A stretch of DNA of 64,000 bases from Methylomonas sp. (GTDB taxonomy: Bacteria; Pseudomonadota; Gammaproteobacteria; Methylococcales; Methylomonadaceae). The stretch spans positions 3,918 through 67,917 of the forward strand of contig NZ_JALOBS010000028.1 in assembly GCF_023228165.1 (NCBI RefSeq). Direction: 5' to 3'. The notes under the pieces were generated by a model. That model worked only from the letters and a program-made list of their open reading frames with translations. It did not search any database and had not been told where the DNA came from. Numbering within the stretch: position 1 is the stretch's first letter; each line of letters opens with the position of its first letter. The position numbers and the translations under genes were made by a program. Positions 52,357-61,767 of the stretch are shown here, piece after piece.

Positions 52357-55300
52357 ATGGCCTATTCTTTTACCGAAAAAAAGCGTATCCGTAATAATTT
52401 TGGAAAAGGTTCTGAAGTACTGGAAGTTCCTTATCTTTTAGCAACACAAATTGATTCGTATGCAAGTTTCCTGCAATCGGGGATGCAACCCGAGAAAAGG
52501 CGCAGTCAAGGCTTGCATGCCGCATTTTCAAGCGTATTTCCAGTGGTCAGCCACTCGGGTTACGCTGTACTTGAATATGTGAAATATCGCTTGGGGGAAC
52601 CCGCTTTCGATGTAAGAGAGTGTCAGCAGCGTGGCGCTACCTATTCAGCTCCTCTCAGAGTGCTGGTGCGGTTGGTGATCTACGACAAGGATGCGCCTAC
52701 AAATACCAAAGTCGTAAAAGATATTCGCGAACAAGAAGTCTACATGGGTGAACTGCCCCTGATGACAGACAACGGCACATTTGTAATCAACGGCACCGAG
52801 CGGGTTATCGTTTCCCAGTTACACCGTTCGCCAGGCGTGTTCTTTGATCACGACAAGGGCAAGACTCATTCCTCTGGTAAGCTGTTATTCAATGCACGCG
52901 TGATCCCTTATCGCGGTTCATGGCTGGATTTTGAGTTCGATCATAAAGACGCCGTGTATGTACGTATCGACAGACGTCGGAAAATCCCTGCGACTATTCT
53001 GTTGCGCGCTTTGGGATATGACAATGAAGAAATGATTAACATTTTCTTCGAAACCAACAAATTTTCGTTGGATGCCGATAAGTTCATGTTCCACGTAATA
53101 CCCGACAGGTTGCGTGGCGAAATGGCGGTATTCGACATTAAGCATGACGGTGCGGTTCTTATCGAAGAAGGCCGCCGTATTACGGCTAAACACATTCGGC
53201 AATTGGAAAAAGCCGGCGTCAAAGAAATCGAAGTGCCCAGAGATTATCTCTATGGAAAAATCCTGGGGCACAACATCATCGATAAGTCGACTGGCGAATT
53301 GATTGCCAATGTCAATGATGAAATCAGCGAGCCGTTGTTACAAAAGTTAATCGAGGCTAACGTTAGTGAGCTCAATACCTTATACGTAAATGATTTGGAC
53401 CGAGGTCCTTACATTTCCAATGCTATGCGTCTGGATACCACCACAAACCGTTTGGAAGCATTGGTGGAAATCTACCGCATGATGCGTCCCGGCGAGCCGC
53501 CAACAGTGGAGTCGGCGGAAAACCTGTTTGAAAATTTATTCTTTACCGACGAACGTTACGACTTGTCTGCCGTAGGCCGGATGAAGTTCAATCGCCGATT
53601 GGGCCGAGAAGAAATAGAAGGTACCGGAACCTTGAGCAAGGAAGACATAATCGATGTCTTGAAGGAACTGATCAAGATTAGAAATGGTAACGGTGTTGTC
53701 GACGATATCGACCATTTAGGTAACAGACGGGTGCGGTCGGTGGGTGAAATGATCGAGAATCAATTCCGCATCGGATTGGTTAGAGTTGAGCGTGCCGTTA
53801 GAGAGCGTTTGACCCTGGCTGACTCCGAAGGATTGATGCCGCAAGAAATCATCAACGCCAAACCTGTTTCTGCCGCAGTCAAGGAATTCTTTGGTTCCAG
53901 CCAGTTGTCGCAGTTTATGGATCAAAATAACCCGCTATCGCAGGTTACCCATAAACGTCGTGTTTCAGCTCTGGGGCCGGGCGGTTTGGCACGTGAGAGG
54001 GCCGGTTTTGAGGTGCGCGACGTACACACCACCCATTATGGTCGGGTATGTCCAATCGAGACACCTGAGGGACCGAATATCGGTTTGATCAATTCATTGT
54101 CTGTCTATGCGCGTACCAATGAGTACGGCTTTTTGGAAACTCCATACCGGAAAGTAATAAATGGTCTGGTTACGGATCAAGTGGACTATATATCCGCGAT
54201 TGAGGAAGGCGAGTTCGTCATTGCTCAAGCCAGTGTGGCCGTCGATGAAAACGGCAAATTAGTGGAAGGTCTGGTGTCTTGCCGTTACAAAGACGAGTTT
54301 ACGTTGGCTTCGTCCGATACCGTGCAATATATGGACGTATCTTCGAAACAGATTGTATCGGTTGCGGCTTCCATCATTCCTTTCCTGGAGCACGATGACG
54401 CGAACCGGGCCTTGATGGGTTCCAACATGCAACGCCAAGCCGTACCTACCTTAAGAGCGGAAAAACCCCTGGTGGGAACGGGTATGGAGCGGGTAGTTGC
54501 TAAAGACTCCGGCGTAGCAGTGGTTGCTACCCGCGGCGGCACAATTGAAGCCGTCGATGCCGGTCGTATCGTGGTTCGGGCCAATGATGACGAAACTATT
54601 TCAGGTGTGCCTGGAGTGGATATTTACAACCTGATTAAATATACCCGCTCTAATCAAAACACCTGTATCAACCAACGACCGTTGGTCAAGTTGGGCGATA
54701 TAGTCACCAAAGGCGATATTATGGCGGATGGACCGTCCACCGATCTCGGTGAGTTGGCTTTGGGCCAGAATATGTTGATCGCGTTTATGCCTTGGAATGG
54801 CTATAACTTCGAGGATTCGATTTTGGTCTCCGAGCGGGTTGTAAAAGAAGATAGGTTTACCACTATTCATATCGAAGAAAAAACCTGTGTCGCTCGAGAA
54901 ACCAAACACAGTCCCGAAGAAATTACCGCCGATATTCCGAATGTCAGTGAAGAAGCGCTTTCCAAGCTGGATGAGTCGGGTATTGTTTATGTCGGCGCCG
55001 AAGTAAAAGGTGGCGATATTCTGGTGGGTAAAGTGACGCCAAAAGGTGAAACTCAGCTGACGCCGGAGGAAAAACTGTTACGTGCGATTTTCGGTGAAAA
55101 AGCGGCCGACGTAAAAGATACTTCGTTGCGTGTTCCAAACAACGTTAGAGGGACTGTCATTGATGTCCAGGTGTTTACCCGCGACGGCGTGAAAAAAGAC
55201 AAACGCGCTTTAGAGATCGAAGAAGCTGAAATCAAGCGTTACCGGAAAGACTTGGATGACCAATTAAAAATCGTTGAGCACGATATCTTTGCCCGAGTAA

Positions 55301-56433
55301 AAACCTTGCTGATTGGTAAAAAAGCCGAAAAAGGTCCGAACGGGCTGAAAAAAGGTGAAGAAATCACGCTTGGCTATCTGGATGGTCTGATTCATTCCGA
55401 GTTGCTCAAGATCAGAACCCAAGATGAAGACGCTAATGTGCAATTGGAATCGGTTTTAGAACAGATCGAACAGCAGCGTAAAGAGTTTGACGAGCGTTTT
55501 GAAACGAAAAAGAAAAAAATCACCATGGGCGACGATTTGGCTCCTGGCGTATTGAAGATGGTCAAGGTGTATCTGGCGGTTAAAAAACGTATTCAGCCCG
55601 GTGACAAGATGGCGGGTCGGCACGGTAACAAGGGTGTTATATCTCAAATCGTCCCGATTGAAGATATGCCGTACACAGCCGACGGTAATCCTGTCGACAT
55701 ATTGCTGAATCCCTTGGGTGTACCTTCCCGGATGAATGTCGGACAGGTGTTGGAAACGCATTTGGGTTGGGCAGCGAAAGGATTAGGCATCAAGATCGGC
55801 AAAATGTTGGAAATGCAGGCCAAGGTTAACGAGATTCGAGAGTTTCTGGAAAAAATCTACAACTGCAGTGGTCGAAAAGAAGATCTTGCTTCATTTTCCG
55901 ATAAAGAAGTTCTTGAGTTAGCGCTAAATCTGGTCGGCGGTGTGCCCATGGCGACGCCGGTATTCGACGGTGCATCCGAGGAAGATATTCGTACCATGTT
56001 GCGTCTGGCCGATTTGCCGGAACATGGTCAAACAGTATTGTATGACGGTTTGACGGGCGAACCATTCGAACGCGAAGTGACAGTCGGTTACATGTATATG
56101 CTGAAACTGAATCACTTGGTGGATGACAAAATGCATGCGCGCTCGACAGGTCCTTACAGCTTGGTAACTCAGCAACCATTGGGTGGTAAGGCGCAATTCG
56201 GTGGACAACGTTTCGGTGAGATGGAGGTATGGGCGCTGGAAGCTTATGGTGCAGCCTATACATTGCAAGAAATGCTGACTGTTAAGTCGGACGATGTGAC
56301 CGGTAGAACCCGGATGTATAAAAACATCGTCGATGGTAATCACACAATGGAAGCCGGTATGCCGGAATCCTTCAACGTATTGATTAAGGAAATACGTTCG
56401 TTGGCAGTTAATATCGAACTGGGGCAGGATTAG
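52357..56433 (+). CDS. rpoB: RNA polymerase subunit beta
   Basis: 1358 residues, normal length. MAYSFTEKKRIRNNFGK at the start. The rifampicin region shows SSQLSQFMDQNNPLSQVTHKRRVSALGPGGL with the susceptible-type residues, and the C-terminal GDKMAGRHGNKGVIS and GGQRFGEMEVWALEAYGAAYTLQEMLTVKSDDV are universal. RpoC follows 64 bases later. Confidence 0.98.
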   Translation: MAYSFTEKKRIRNNFGKGSEVLEVPYLLATQIDSYASFLQSGMQPEKRRSQGLHAAFSSVFPVVSHSGYAVLEYVKYRLGEPAFDVRECQQRGATYSAPLRVLVRLVIYDKDAPTNTKVVKDIREQEVYMGELPLMTDNGTFVINGTERVIVSQLHRSPGVFFDHDKGKTHSSGKLLFNARVIPYRGSWLDFEFDHKDAVYVRIDRRRKIPATILLRALGYDNEEMINIFFETNKFSLDADKFMFHVIPDRLRGEMAVFDIKHDGAVLIEEGRRITAKHIRQLEKAGVKEIEVPRDYLYGKILGHNIIDKSTGELIANVNDEISEPLLQKLIEANVSELNTLYVNDLDRGPYISNAMRLDTTTNRLEALVEIYRMMRPGEPPTVESAENLFENLFFTDERYDLSAVGRMKFNRRLGREEIEGTGTLSKEDIIDVLKELIKIRNGNGVVDDIDHLGNRRVRSVGEMIENQFRIGLVRVERAVRERLTLADSEGLMPQEIINAKPVSAAVKEFFGSSQLSQFMDQNNPLSQVTHKRRVSALGPGGLARERAGFEVRDVHTTHYGRVCPIETPEGPNIGLINSLSVYARTNEYGFLETPYRKVINGLVTDQVDYISAIEEGEFVIAQASVAVDENGKLVEGLVSCRYKDEFTLASSDTVQYMDVSSKQIVSVAASIIPFLEHDDANRALMGSNMQRQAVPTLRAEKPLVGTGMERVVAKDSGVAVVATRGGTIEAVDAGRIVVRANDDETISGVPGVDIYNLIKYTRSNQNTCINQRPLVKLGDIVTKGDIMADGPSTDLGELALGQNMLIAFMPWNGYNFEDSILVSERVVKEDRFTTIHIEEKTCVARETKHSPEEITADIPNVSEEALSKLDESGIVYVGAEVKGGDILVGKVTPKGETQLTPEEKLLRAIFGEKAADVKDTSLRVPNNVRGTVIDVQVFTRDGVKKDKRALEIEEAEIKRYRKDLDDQLKIVEHDIFARVKTLLIGKKAEKGPNGLKKGEEITLGYLDGLIHSELLKIRTQDEDANVQLESVLEQIEQQRKEFDERFETKKKKITMGDDLAPGVLKMVKVYLAVKKRIQPGDKMAGRHGNKGVISQIVPIEDMPYTADGNPVDILLNPLGVPSRMNVGQVLETHLGWAAKGLGIKIGKMLEMQAKVNEIREFLEKIYNCSGRKEDLASFSDKEVLELALNLVGGVPMATPVFDGASEEDIRTMLRLADLPEHGQTVLYDGLTGEPFEREVTVGYMYMLKLNHLVDDKMHARSTGPYSLVTQQPLGGKAQFGGQRFGEMEVWALEAYGAAYTLQEMLTVKSDDVTGRTRMYKNIVDGNHTMEAGMPESFNVLIKEIRSLAVNIELGQD

Positions 56434-56497
56434 CCTGCTCTTAACGGTATAGCTGGATTCTAGGCAATTATGGGTAACATTTAAAGAGGATAAGCTC

Positions 56498-59400
56498 TTG
56501 AAAGATTTAATGAATTTCTTAAAGCGTCAAGGTCGTACCGATGATTTTGACACTATCCGAATTGGCTTGGCTTCGCCAGACATGATTCGTTCATGGTCAT
56601 ATGGGGAAGTCAAAAAGCCGGAAACCATCAATTACCGTACTTTCAAGCCAGAAAGGGATGGCTTGTTCTGCGCCAAAATTTTTGGACCGATCAGCGACTA
56701 CGAGTGCTTGTGCGGAAAATACAAGCGCTTAAAACATCGAGGCGTCATCTGCGAAAAGTGCGGTGTTGAAGTCACACTGTCTAAGGTACGCAGGGAGAGA
56801 ATGGGCCATATAGAACTGGCAAGTCCGGTCGCGCATATATGGTTTTTGAAATCCCTGCCGTCCAGGATTGCTTTGTTGTTGGATATGACGCTGCGTTCTA
56901 TCGAGCGGGTGTTGTATTTCGAAACATTCGTAGTGACGGATCCCGGTATGTCTCCTTTGGAAAGAGGGCAATTGTTGACAGATGAGGAGTATCTGAATGC
57001 GGTTGAGGAACATGGCGATGATTTCGTAGCTAAAATGGGGGCGGAAGCAGTCTATGATTTGTTGAAGTCAATAGATCTGAAAGAAGAAATCAATACCCTG
57101 CGGGAAGAAATCAATTCGACCAGTTCGGATACCAAGATTAAAAAGTTTTCCAAGCGCCTGAAGGTCATTGACTCGTTGTTGGCGTCTAATAACCGTCCGG
57201 AATGGATGATCATGCAGGTGTTGCCGGTACTGCCGCCTGAATTGCGTCCCCTGGTGCCACTGGATGGCGGCCGTTTTGCTACGTCCGATTTGAATGACTT
57301 ATACCGCAGAGTTATCAACAGAAACAATCGTCTAACCAGGCTGTTGGATCTGAATGCTCCCGACATCATCGTTCGCAATGAAAAACGTATGCTACAGGAA
57401 GCTGTTGATGCGCTGTTGGATAACGGCCGTCGTGGTCGCGCGATCACCGGTAGCAATAGACGTCCGCTGAAATCCTTGGCTGATATGATCAAAGGTAAGC
57501 AAGGTCGTTTCCGTCAAAATCTATTAGGTAAGCGGGTAGATTATTCAGGCCGGTCAGTTATCGTTGTTGGTCCAACATTAAGATTGCATCAGTGCGGTTT
57601 GCCGAAAAAAATGGCGCTGGAATTGTTCAAGCCTTTTATATTCAGCAAGTTGCAGTTGCGAGGTCTGGCTACCACGATCAAAGCCGCCAAAAAAATGGTG
57701 GAGCGTGAAGGTGCCGAGGTTTGGGATATTCTGGAAGAAGTGATTCGAGAGCATCCTGTATTGCTAAACCGTGCCCCTACTTTGCATAGATTGGGTATTC
57801 AAGCGTTTGAACCGACCTTGATAGAAGGTAAGGCCATTCAGTTGCATCCTCTGGTATGCAGTGCATTCAACGCTGATTTCGACGGTGACCAGATGGCGGT
57901 ACATATCCCGTTGTCCATTGAGGCACAGCTGGAAGCGCGTACCTTGATGATGGCCACCAATAATATTTTGTCGCCTGCCAACGGTGAGCCGGTCATCAAT
58001 CCGTCTCAAGACGTGGTATTAGGGCTTTACTACATCAGTCGCGAAAAAATAAAGGCCAGAGGCGAAGGCAGTATCTTTACCGATTCGGCCGAGATGATGA
58101 AGGCGCTGGATAGCAAATCCGTTGAACTGCAAAGTAAAATTGAAATTCGTGTTACCGAAAAATTAAAAAACGCGGATGGCGAGTTTGAATCCATTACCAG
58201 CAGGAAAAAAACCACGGTAGGTCGTGCAATCATATGGGATATCGTGCCTGACGGCATGCCGTATGAATTGGTCAATGTGGACATGACCAAGAAGAATATT
58301 TCCCGGTTGATCAATTATAGCTATCGCTATCTGGGCATAAAGGAAACTGTAATATTGGCGGACCAAATCATGTATTTGGGTTTCCGCTATGCAACACGTT
58401 CCGGTGTCTCCTTTGGTATCGAGGACATGGAAATTCCGCCTAAAAAAGCCGACATCATTCGGTCCGCGGAAGCTGAAGTCAACGAAATCCAGAATCAATA
58501 TTCCTCTGGTTTAGTAACGGACGGCGAACGCTACAATAAAGTTGTGGATATTTGGTCACGCGCCAATGATCAAGTAGCCAAGGTTATGATGGAAGGTTTG
58601 GGCGAAGATTTGGTGTTGGATGAAAATGGTGATGTCCTAAAGGATGAAAACGGCAAGTCATTGACCCAAAAATCGTTTAACTCAATCTTTATGATGGCTG
58701 AGTCTGGAGCGCGGGGTTCCGCGGCTCAGATCAGGCAGTTGGCGGGTATGCGTGGTTTGATGGCCAAGCCGGACGGTTCTATCATCGAAACCCCTATTAC
58801 CGCGAATTTCCGTGAAGGTCTGGACGTACTGCAGTACTTTATTTCCACACATGGTGCGCGTAAAGGTTTGGCTGATACTGCGCTAAAAACGGCAAACTCG
58901 GGGTATCTGACCCGGCGTTTGGTGGATGTGGCGCAGGACTTGGTGATTGCTGAAACTGATTGCGGTACTGAAAACGGTTTAACCATGATGCCTATCATTG
59001 AGGGCGGTGACGTTGTCGAGCCTTTAGTGGAGCGGGTGTTGGGTCGCGTCGCGGCTAATGATGTGAATGAGCAAGGCAGTGATAAAGTCTTGATTCCGGC
59101 GGGAACCATGATCGATGAGAATTTGGTGTCCGTGTTGGAAGAAAACGGCATCGATAAAATGATTGTCCGCTCGGTAATCACCTGTGAGTCACGGCAAGGC
59201 GTCTGCGCCAAATGTTATGGTCGTGACTTGGGGCGCGGACATTTAGTCAACATCGGCGAGGCGGTTGGTGTTGTTGCGGCTCAGTCTATCGGTGAGCCCG
59301 GTACTCAGTTGACTATGCGTACTTTCCACATCGGCGGCGCGGCATCCAGATCGGCGGCGGTTAGTAACGTTCAGGTCAAATCAGCGGGCTCCGTTAAGCT

Positions 59401-60733
59401 GAATAACATGAAAACCGTCAAAAACAGAGAAAATAATCTGGTTGCAGTTTCTCGGTCCGGCGAAGTAGGCGTTATGGATGATTACGGTCGCGAAAGAGAG
59501 CGTTATAAAATCCCATATGGTGCGGTGTTGTCGATTGAAGACGGTAGTGCGGTAAAAGCCGGCGATATTATTGTTAATTGGGACCCACATACACATCCGG
59601 TTATCACTGAAGTAGACGGTTTTATTCAGTTACATGACTTTATCGACGGTTCGACCGTACAAGAGCAATCGGATGAAGTAACGGGTTTGACTTCGCGGGT
59701 TGTTACCGATCCTAAGCAAAGAAGTTCGGCCGGTAAAGAATTGAGACCCATGGTGCGGTTGATCGATGAGACGGGCGGATTAATCAACTTGCCTGGCACC
59801 GATATTCCTGCCCAGTACTTTTTGCCTGCCGGCGCTATCGTTGGCGTAAAAGACGGTGGAGAAGTTAGAGTAGGTGATGTATTAGCCAGGATTCCACAAG
59901 AGTCCAGTAAAACACGTGACATCACTGGTGGTTTGCCGCGCGTTGCCGACTTGTTTGAAGCACGTAAAACCAAAGACCCGGCCATTCTGGCCGAGGCCAC
60001 CGGCATGGTTTCTTTCGGTAAAGAAACCAAGGGCAAGCAAAGGGTTATTATTACCGATGCCGAAGGTGAGCAATATGAAACGTTAATACCAAAATGGCGT
60101 CATATAACTGTGTTCGAGGGTGAGTTCGTCGAAAAAGGTGAAACGATTGCCGAAGGTGAATTGACCCCGCATGATATTTTGCGGCTGAGAGGCATCGAAG
60201 AGTTGGCCGATTATCTGGTCAAGGAAATTCAAGATGTTTACCGTCTGCAAGGGGTGAAAATCAACGATAAGCACATTGAGGCGATTATTCGTCAGATGTT
60301 GCGAAAAGTTGAGATCACTGCGTCGGGAGAGACTGATTTCGTTAAAGGCGAGCAGGTTGAGCGTAGCTTGATGAATGCGGTCAATGATCAAGCCGAAAGA
60401 GAAGGCAAGATCCCGGCTAGCTATGAATCCATGCTGTTAGGTATTACCAAAGCATCATTGGCGACTGAATCCTTTATCTCGGCAGCGTCGTTCCAGGAGA
60501 CCACCCGTGTTCTTACCGATGCTGCGGTTAGAGGTATTAGCGACAGCTTGAACGGCTTAAAGGAAAATGTCATTGTGGGTAGGTTAATCCCGGCGGGTAC
60601 GGGTTTGGCTTATCACGAGCAGCGACGCAAAAGAAGATCGAACGAAGCATCAAATACAAGCGACTCGGCAATCAGTGCTGTAGAAGCGGTTGATGTAGAA
60701 GAAGCCTTGAAGCAGGCTTTAAATATTGAGTAA
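56498..60733 (+). CDS. rpoC: RNA polymerase subunit beta'
   Basis: 1411 residues. The zinc-binding CLCGKYKR / CEKCGVE cysteines lie near residue 70-88, and the active-site NADFDGDQMAVH carries the three metal-binding aspartates; the bridge/trigger region and C-terminal GGLPRVADLFEARK are intact. The start is TTG: MKDLMNFLKRQG matches the enterobacterial MKDLLKFLK opening, with AGAGGA upstream; the ATG four codons later would remove conserved residues. Confidence 0.98.
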   Translation: MKDLMNFLKRQGRTDDFDTIRIGLASPDMIRSWSYGEVKKPETINYRTFKPERDGLFCAKIFGPISDYECLCGKYKRLKHRGVICEKCGVEVTLSKVRRERMGHIELASPVAHIWFLKSLPSRIALLLDMTLRSIERVLYFETFVVTDPGMSPLERGQLLTDEEYLNAVEEHGDDFVAKMGAEAVYDLLKSIDLKEEINTLREEINSTSSDTKIKKFSKRLKVIDSLLASNNRPEWMIMQVLPVLPPELRPLVPLDGGRFATSDLNDLYRRVINRNNRLTRLLDLNAPDIIVRNEKRMLQEAVDALLDNGRRGRAITGSNRRPLKSLADMIKGKQGRFRQNLLGKRVDYSGRSVIVVGPTLRLHQCGLPKKMALELFKPFIFSKLQLRGLATTIKAAKKMVEREGAEVWDILEEVIREHPVLLNRAPTLHRLGIQAFEPTLIEGKAIQLHPLVCSAFNADFDGDQMAVHIPLSIEAQLEARTLMMATNNILSPANGEPVINPSQDVVLGLYYISREKIKARGEGSIFTDSAEMMKALDSKSVELQSKIEIRVTEKLKNADGEFESITSRKKTTVGRAIIWDIVPDGMPYELVNVDMTKKNISRLINYSYRYLGIKETVILADQIMYLGFRYATRSGVSFGIEDMEIPPKKADIIRSAEAEVNEIQNQYSSGLVTDGERYNKVVDIWSRANDQVAKVMMEGLGEDLVLDENGDVLKDENGKSLTQKSFNSIFMMAESGARGSAAQIRQLAGMRGLMAKPDGSIIETPITANFREGLDVLQYFISTHGARKGLADTALKTANSGYLTRRLVDVAQDLVIAETDCGTENGLTMMPIIEGGDVVEPLVERVLGRVAANDVNEQGSDKVLIPAGTMIDENLVSVLEENGIDKMIVRSVITCESRQGVCAKCYGRDLGRGHLVNIGEAVGVVAAQSIGEPGTQLTMRTFHIGGAASRSAAVSNVQVKSAGSVKLNNMKTVKNRENNLVAVSRSGEVGVMDDYGRERERYKIPYGAVLSIEDGSAVKAGDIIVNWDPHTHPVITEVDGFIQLHDFIDGSTVQEQSDEVTGLTSRVVTDPKQRSSAGKELRPMVRLIDETGGLINLPGTDIPAQYFLPAGAIVGVKDGGEVRVGDVLARIPQESSKTRDITGGLPRVADLFEARKTKDPAILAEATGMVSFGKETKGKQRVIITDAEGEQYETLIPKWRHITVFEGEFVEKGETIAEGELTPHDILRLRGIEELADYLVKEIQDVYRLQGVKINDKHIEAIIRQMLRKVEITASGETDFVKGEQVERSLMNAVNDQAEREGKIPASYESMLLGITKASLATESFISAASFQETTRVLTDAAVRGISDSLNGLKENVIVGRLIPAGTGLAYHEQRRKRRSNEASNTSDSAISAVEAVDVEEALKQALNIE

Positions 60734-60748
60734 AATCACCGAAAGCTC

Positions 60749-60777
60749 TTGACCATGCGTGAAAGTAGGGGTATTAT
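60749..60777 (+). promoter_or_regulatory. Sigma-70 promoter of the rpsLG-fusA-tuf (str) operon
   Basis: TTGACC (60749-60754), exactly 17 bases, TATTAT (60772-60777), in the 150-base gap after rpoC. It gives a leader of about 100 bases before rpsL. Confidence 0.75.
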
Positions 60778-60883
60778 GCTCTGCTCACATGAGTCAAGAG
60801 ATTTGGGTCTGGCAACCGTGGCCTGCGATTAGCTTGTTTGCGGGTTTTTGTTTGTTACAAATTGCATATCGGAGTAGTTAAGA

Positions 60884-61258
60884 ATGGCCACGATCAATCA
60901 GTTGGTCCGTAAGCCTCGTGCTAAAAAAATCGAAAAAACCAATGTTCCAGCATTGGAGGCGTGCCCTCAAAGAAGAGGGGTATGTACCCGTGTTTACACA
61001 ACGACGCCTAAAAAGCCAAATTCGGCTTTGCGTAAGGTGGCTAGGGTTAGATTGACCAATGGCGCCGAGGTAAGTAGTTATATCGGCGGTGAAGGGCATA
61101 ACCTGCAAGAGCATTCCGTGGTGTTGATTCGAGGTGGTCGTGTAAAAGATTTGCCGGGTGTGCGATATCACGTTGTTCGGGGAAGTTTGGATACTTCCGG
61201 TGTAAAGGATAGAAAGTGTGGTCGCTCCAAATATGGCGCGAAAAGACCTAAAAAATAA
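60884..61258 (+). CDS. rpsL: 30S ribosomal protein uS12
   Basis: 124 residues, decoding-centre protein. MATINQLVRKPR opens it; TTTPKKPNSALRKV and GRVKDLPGVRYHVVRG hold the residues where streptomycin resistance arises, here both of the susceptible (wild) type, and the Asp of KDLPG that RimO modifies. First gene of the str operon. Confidence 0.98.
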   Translation: MATINQLVRKPRAKKIEKTNVPALEACPQRRGVCTRVYTTTPKKPNSALRKVARVRLTNGAEVSSYIGGEGHNLQEHSVVLIRGGRVKDLPGVRYHVVRGSLDTSGVKDRKCGRSKYGAKRPKK

Positions 61259-61271
61259 GGGCTGATAACAA

Positions 61272-61742
61272 ATGTCAAGAAGAAGAGTAGCAGCAAAAAG
61301 AATAATTAACCCTGATCCGCGTTTTGGTAGCGATATGCTGTCTAAGTTCATGAACATGATCATGCAAGACGGTAAAAAATCAGTTGCCGAAAAAATTGTT
61401 TATGGAGCTTTGGATGTTATTGAAGGCAAGGGCCATAAAGAATCTTTGGAATTGGTTGCTAAGGCGCTTGAAAATGTTCAGCCTAGGGTTGAGGTGAAAT
61501 CACGCCGCGTGGGTGGTGCAACATATCAAGTGCCGGTCGAGGTTCGCCCTGCTAGACGAGTTGCTCTGTCAATGCGTTGGTTGATTGATGCGGCTAGAAA
61601 ACGCAATGAAAGAACAATGGCTTCTAAATTGGCCGGTGAGTTGCTTGATGCGTCCGAAGGCCGTGGAGCCGCAGCTAAAAAACGCGAAGATACACATAGA
61701 ATGGCTGAAGCGAATAAGGCTTTTGCTCACTACCGCTGGTAA
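61272..61742 (+). CDS. rpsG: 30S ribosomal protein uS7
   Basis: 156 residues (short form). Binds the 3' domain of 16S rRNA and in E. coli represses the str operon. MSRRRVAAKR, the DPRFGSDMLSKFMNMIMQDGKKS segment and the C-terminal AHYRW are diagnostic. 13 bases after rpsL. Confidence 0.98.
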   Translation: MSRRRVAAKRIINPDPRFGSDMLSKFMNMIMQDGKKSVAEKIVYGALDVIEGKGHKESLELVAKALENVQPRVEVKSRRVGGATYQVPVEVRPARRVALSMRWLIDAARKRNERTMASKLAGELLDASEGRGAAAKKREDTHRMAEANKAFAHYRW

Positions 61743-61767
61743 GCGTTAGTAAATTTAGGTTGTTGTT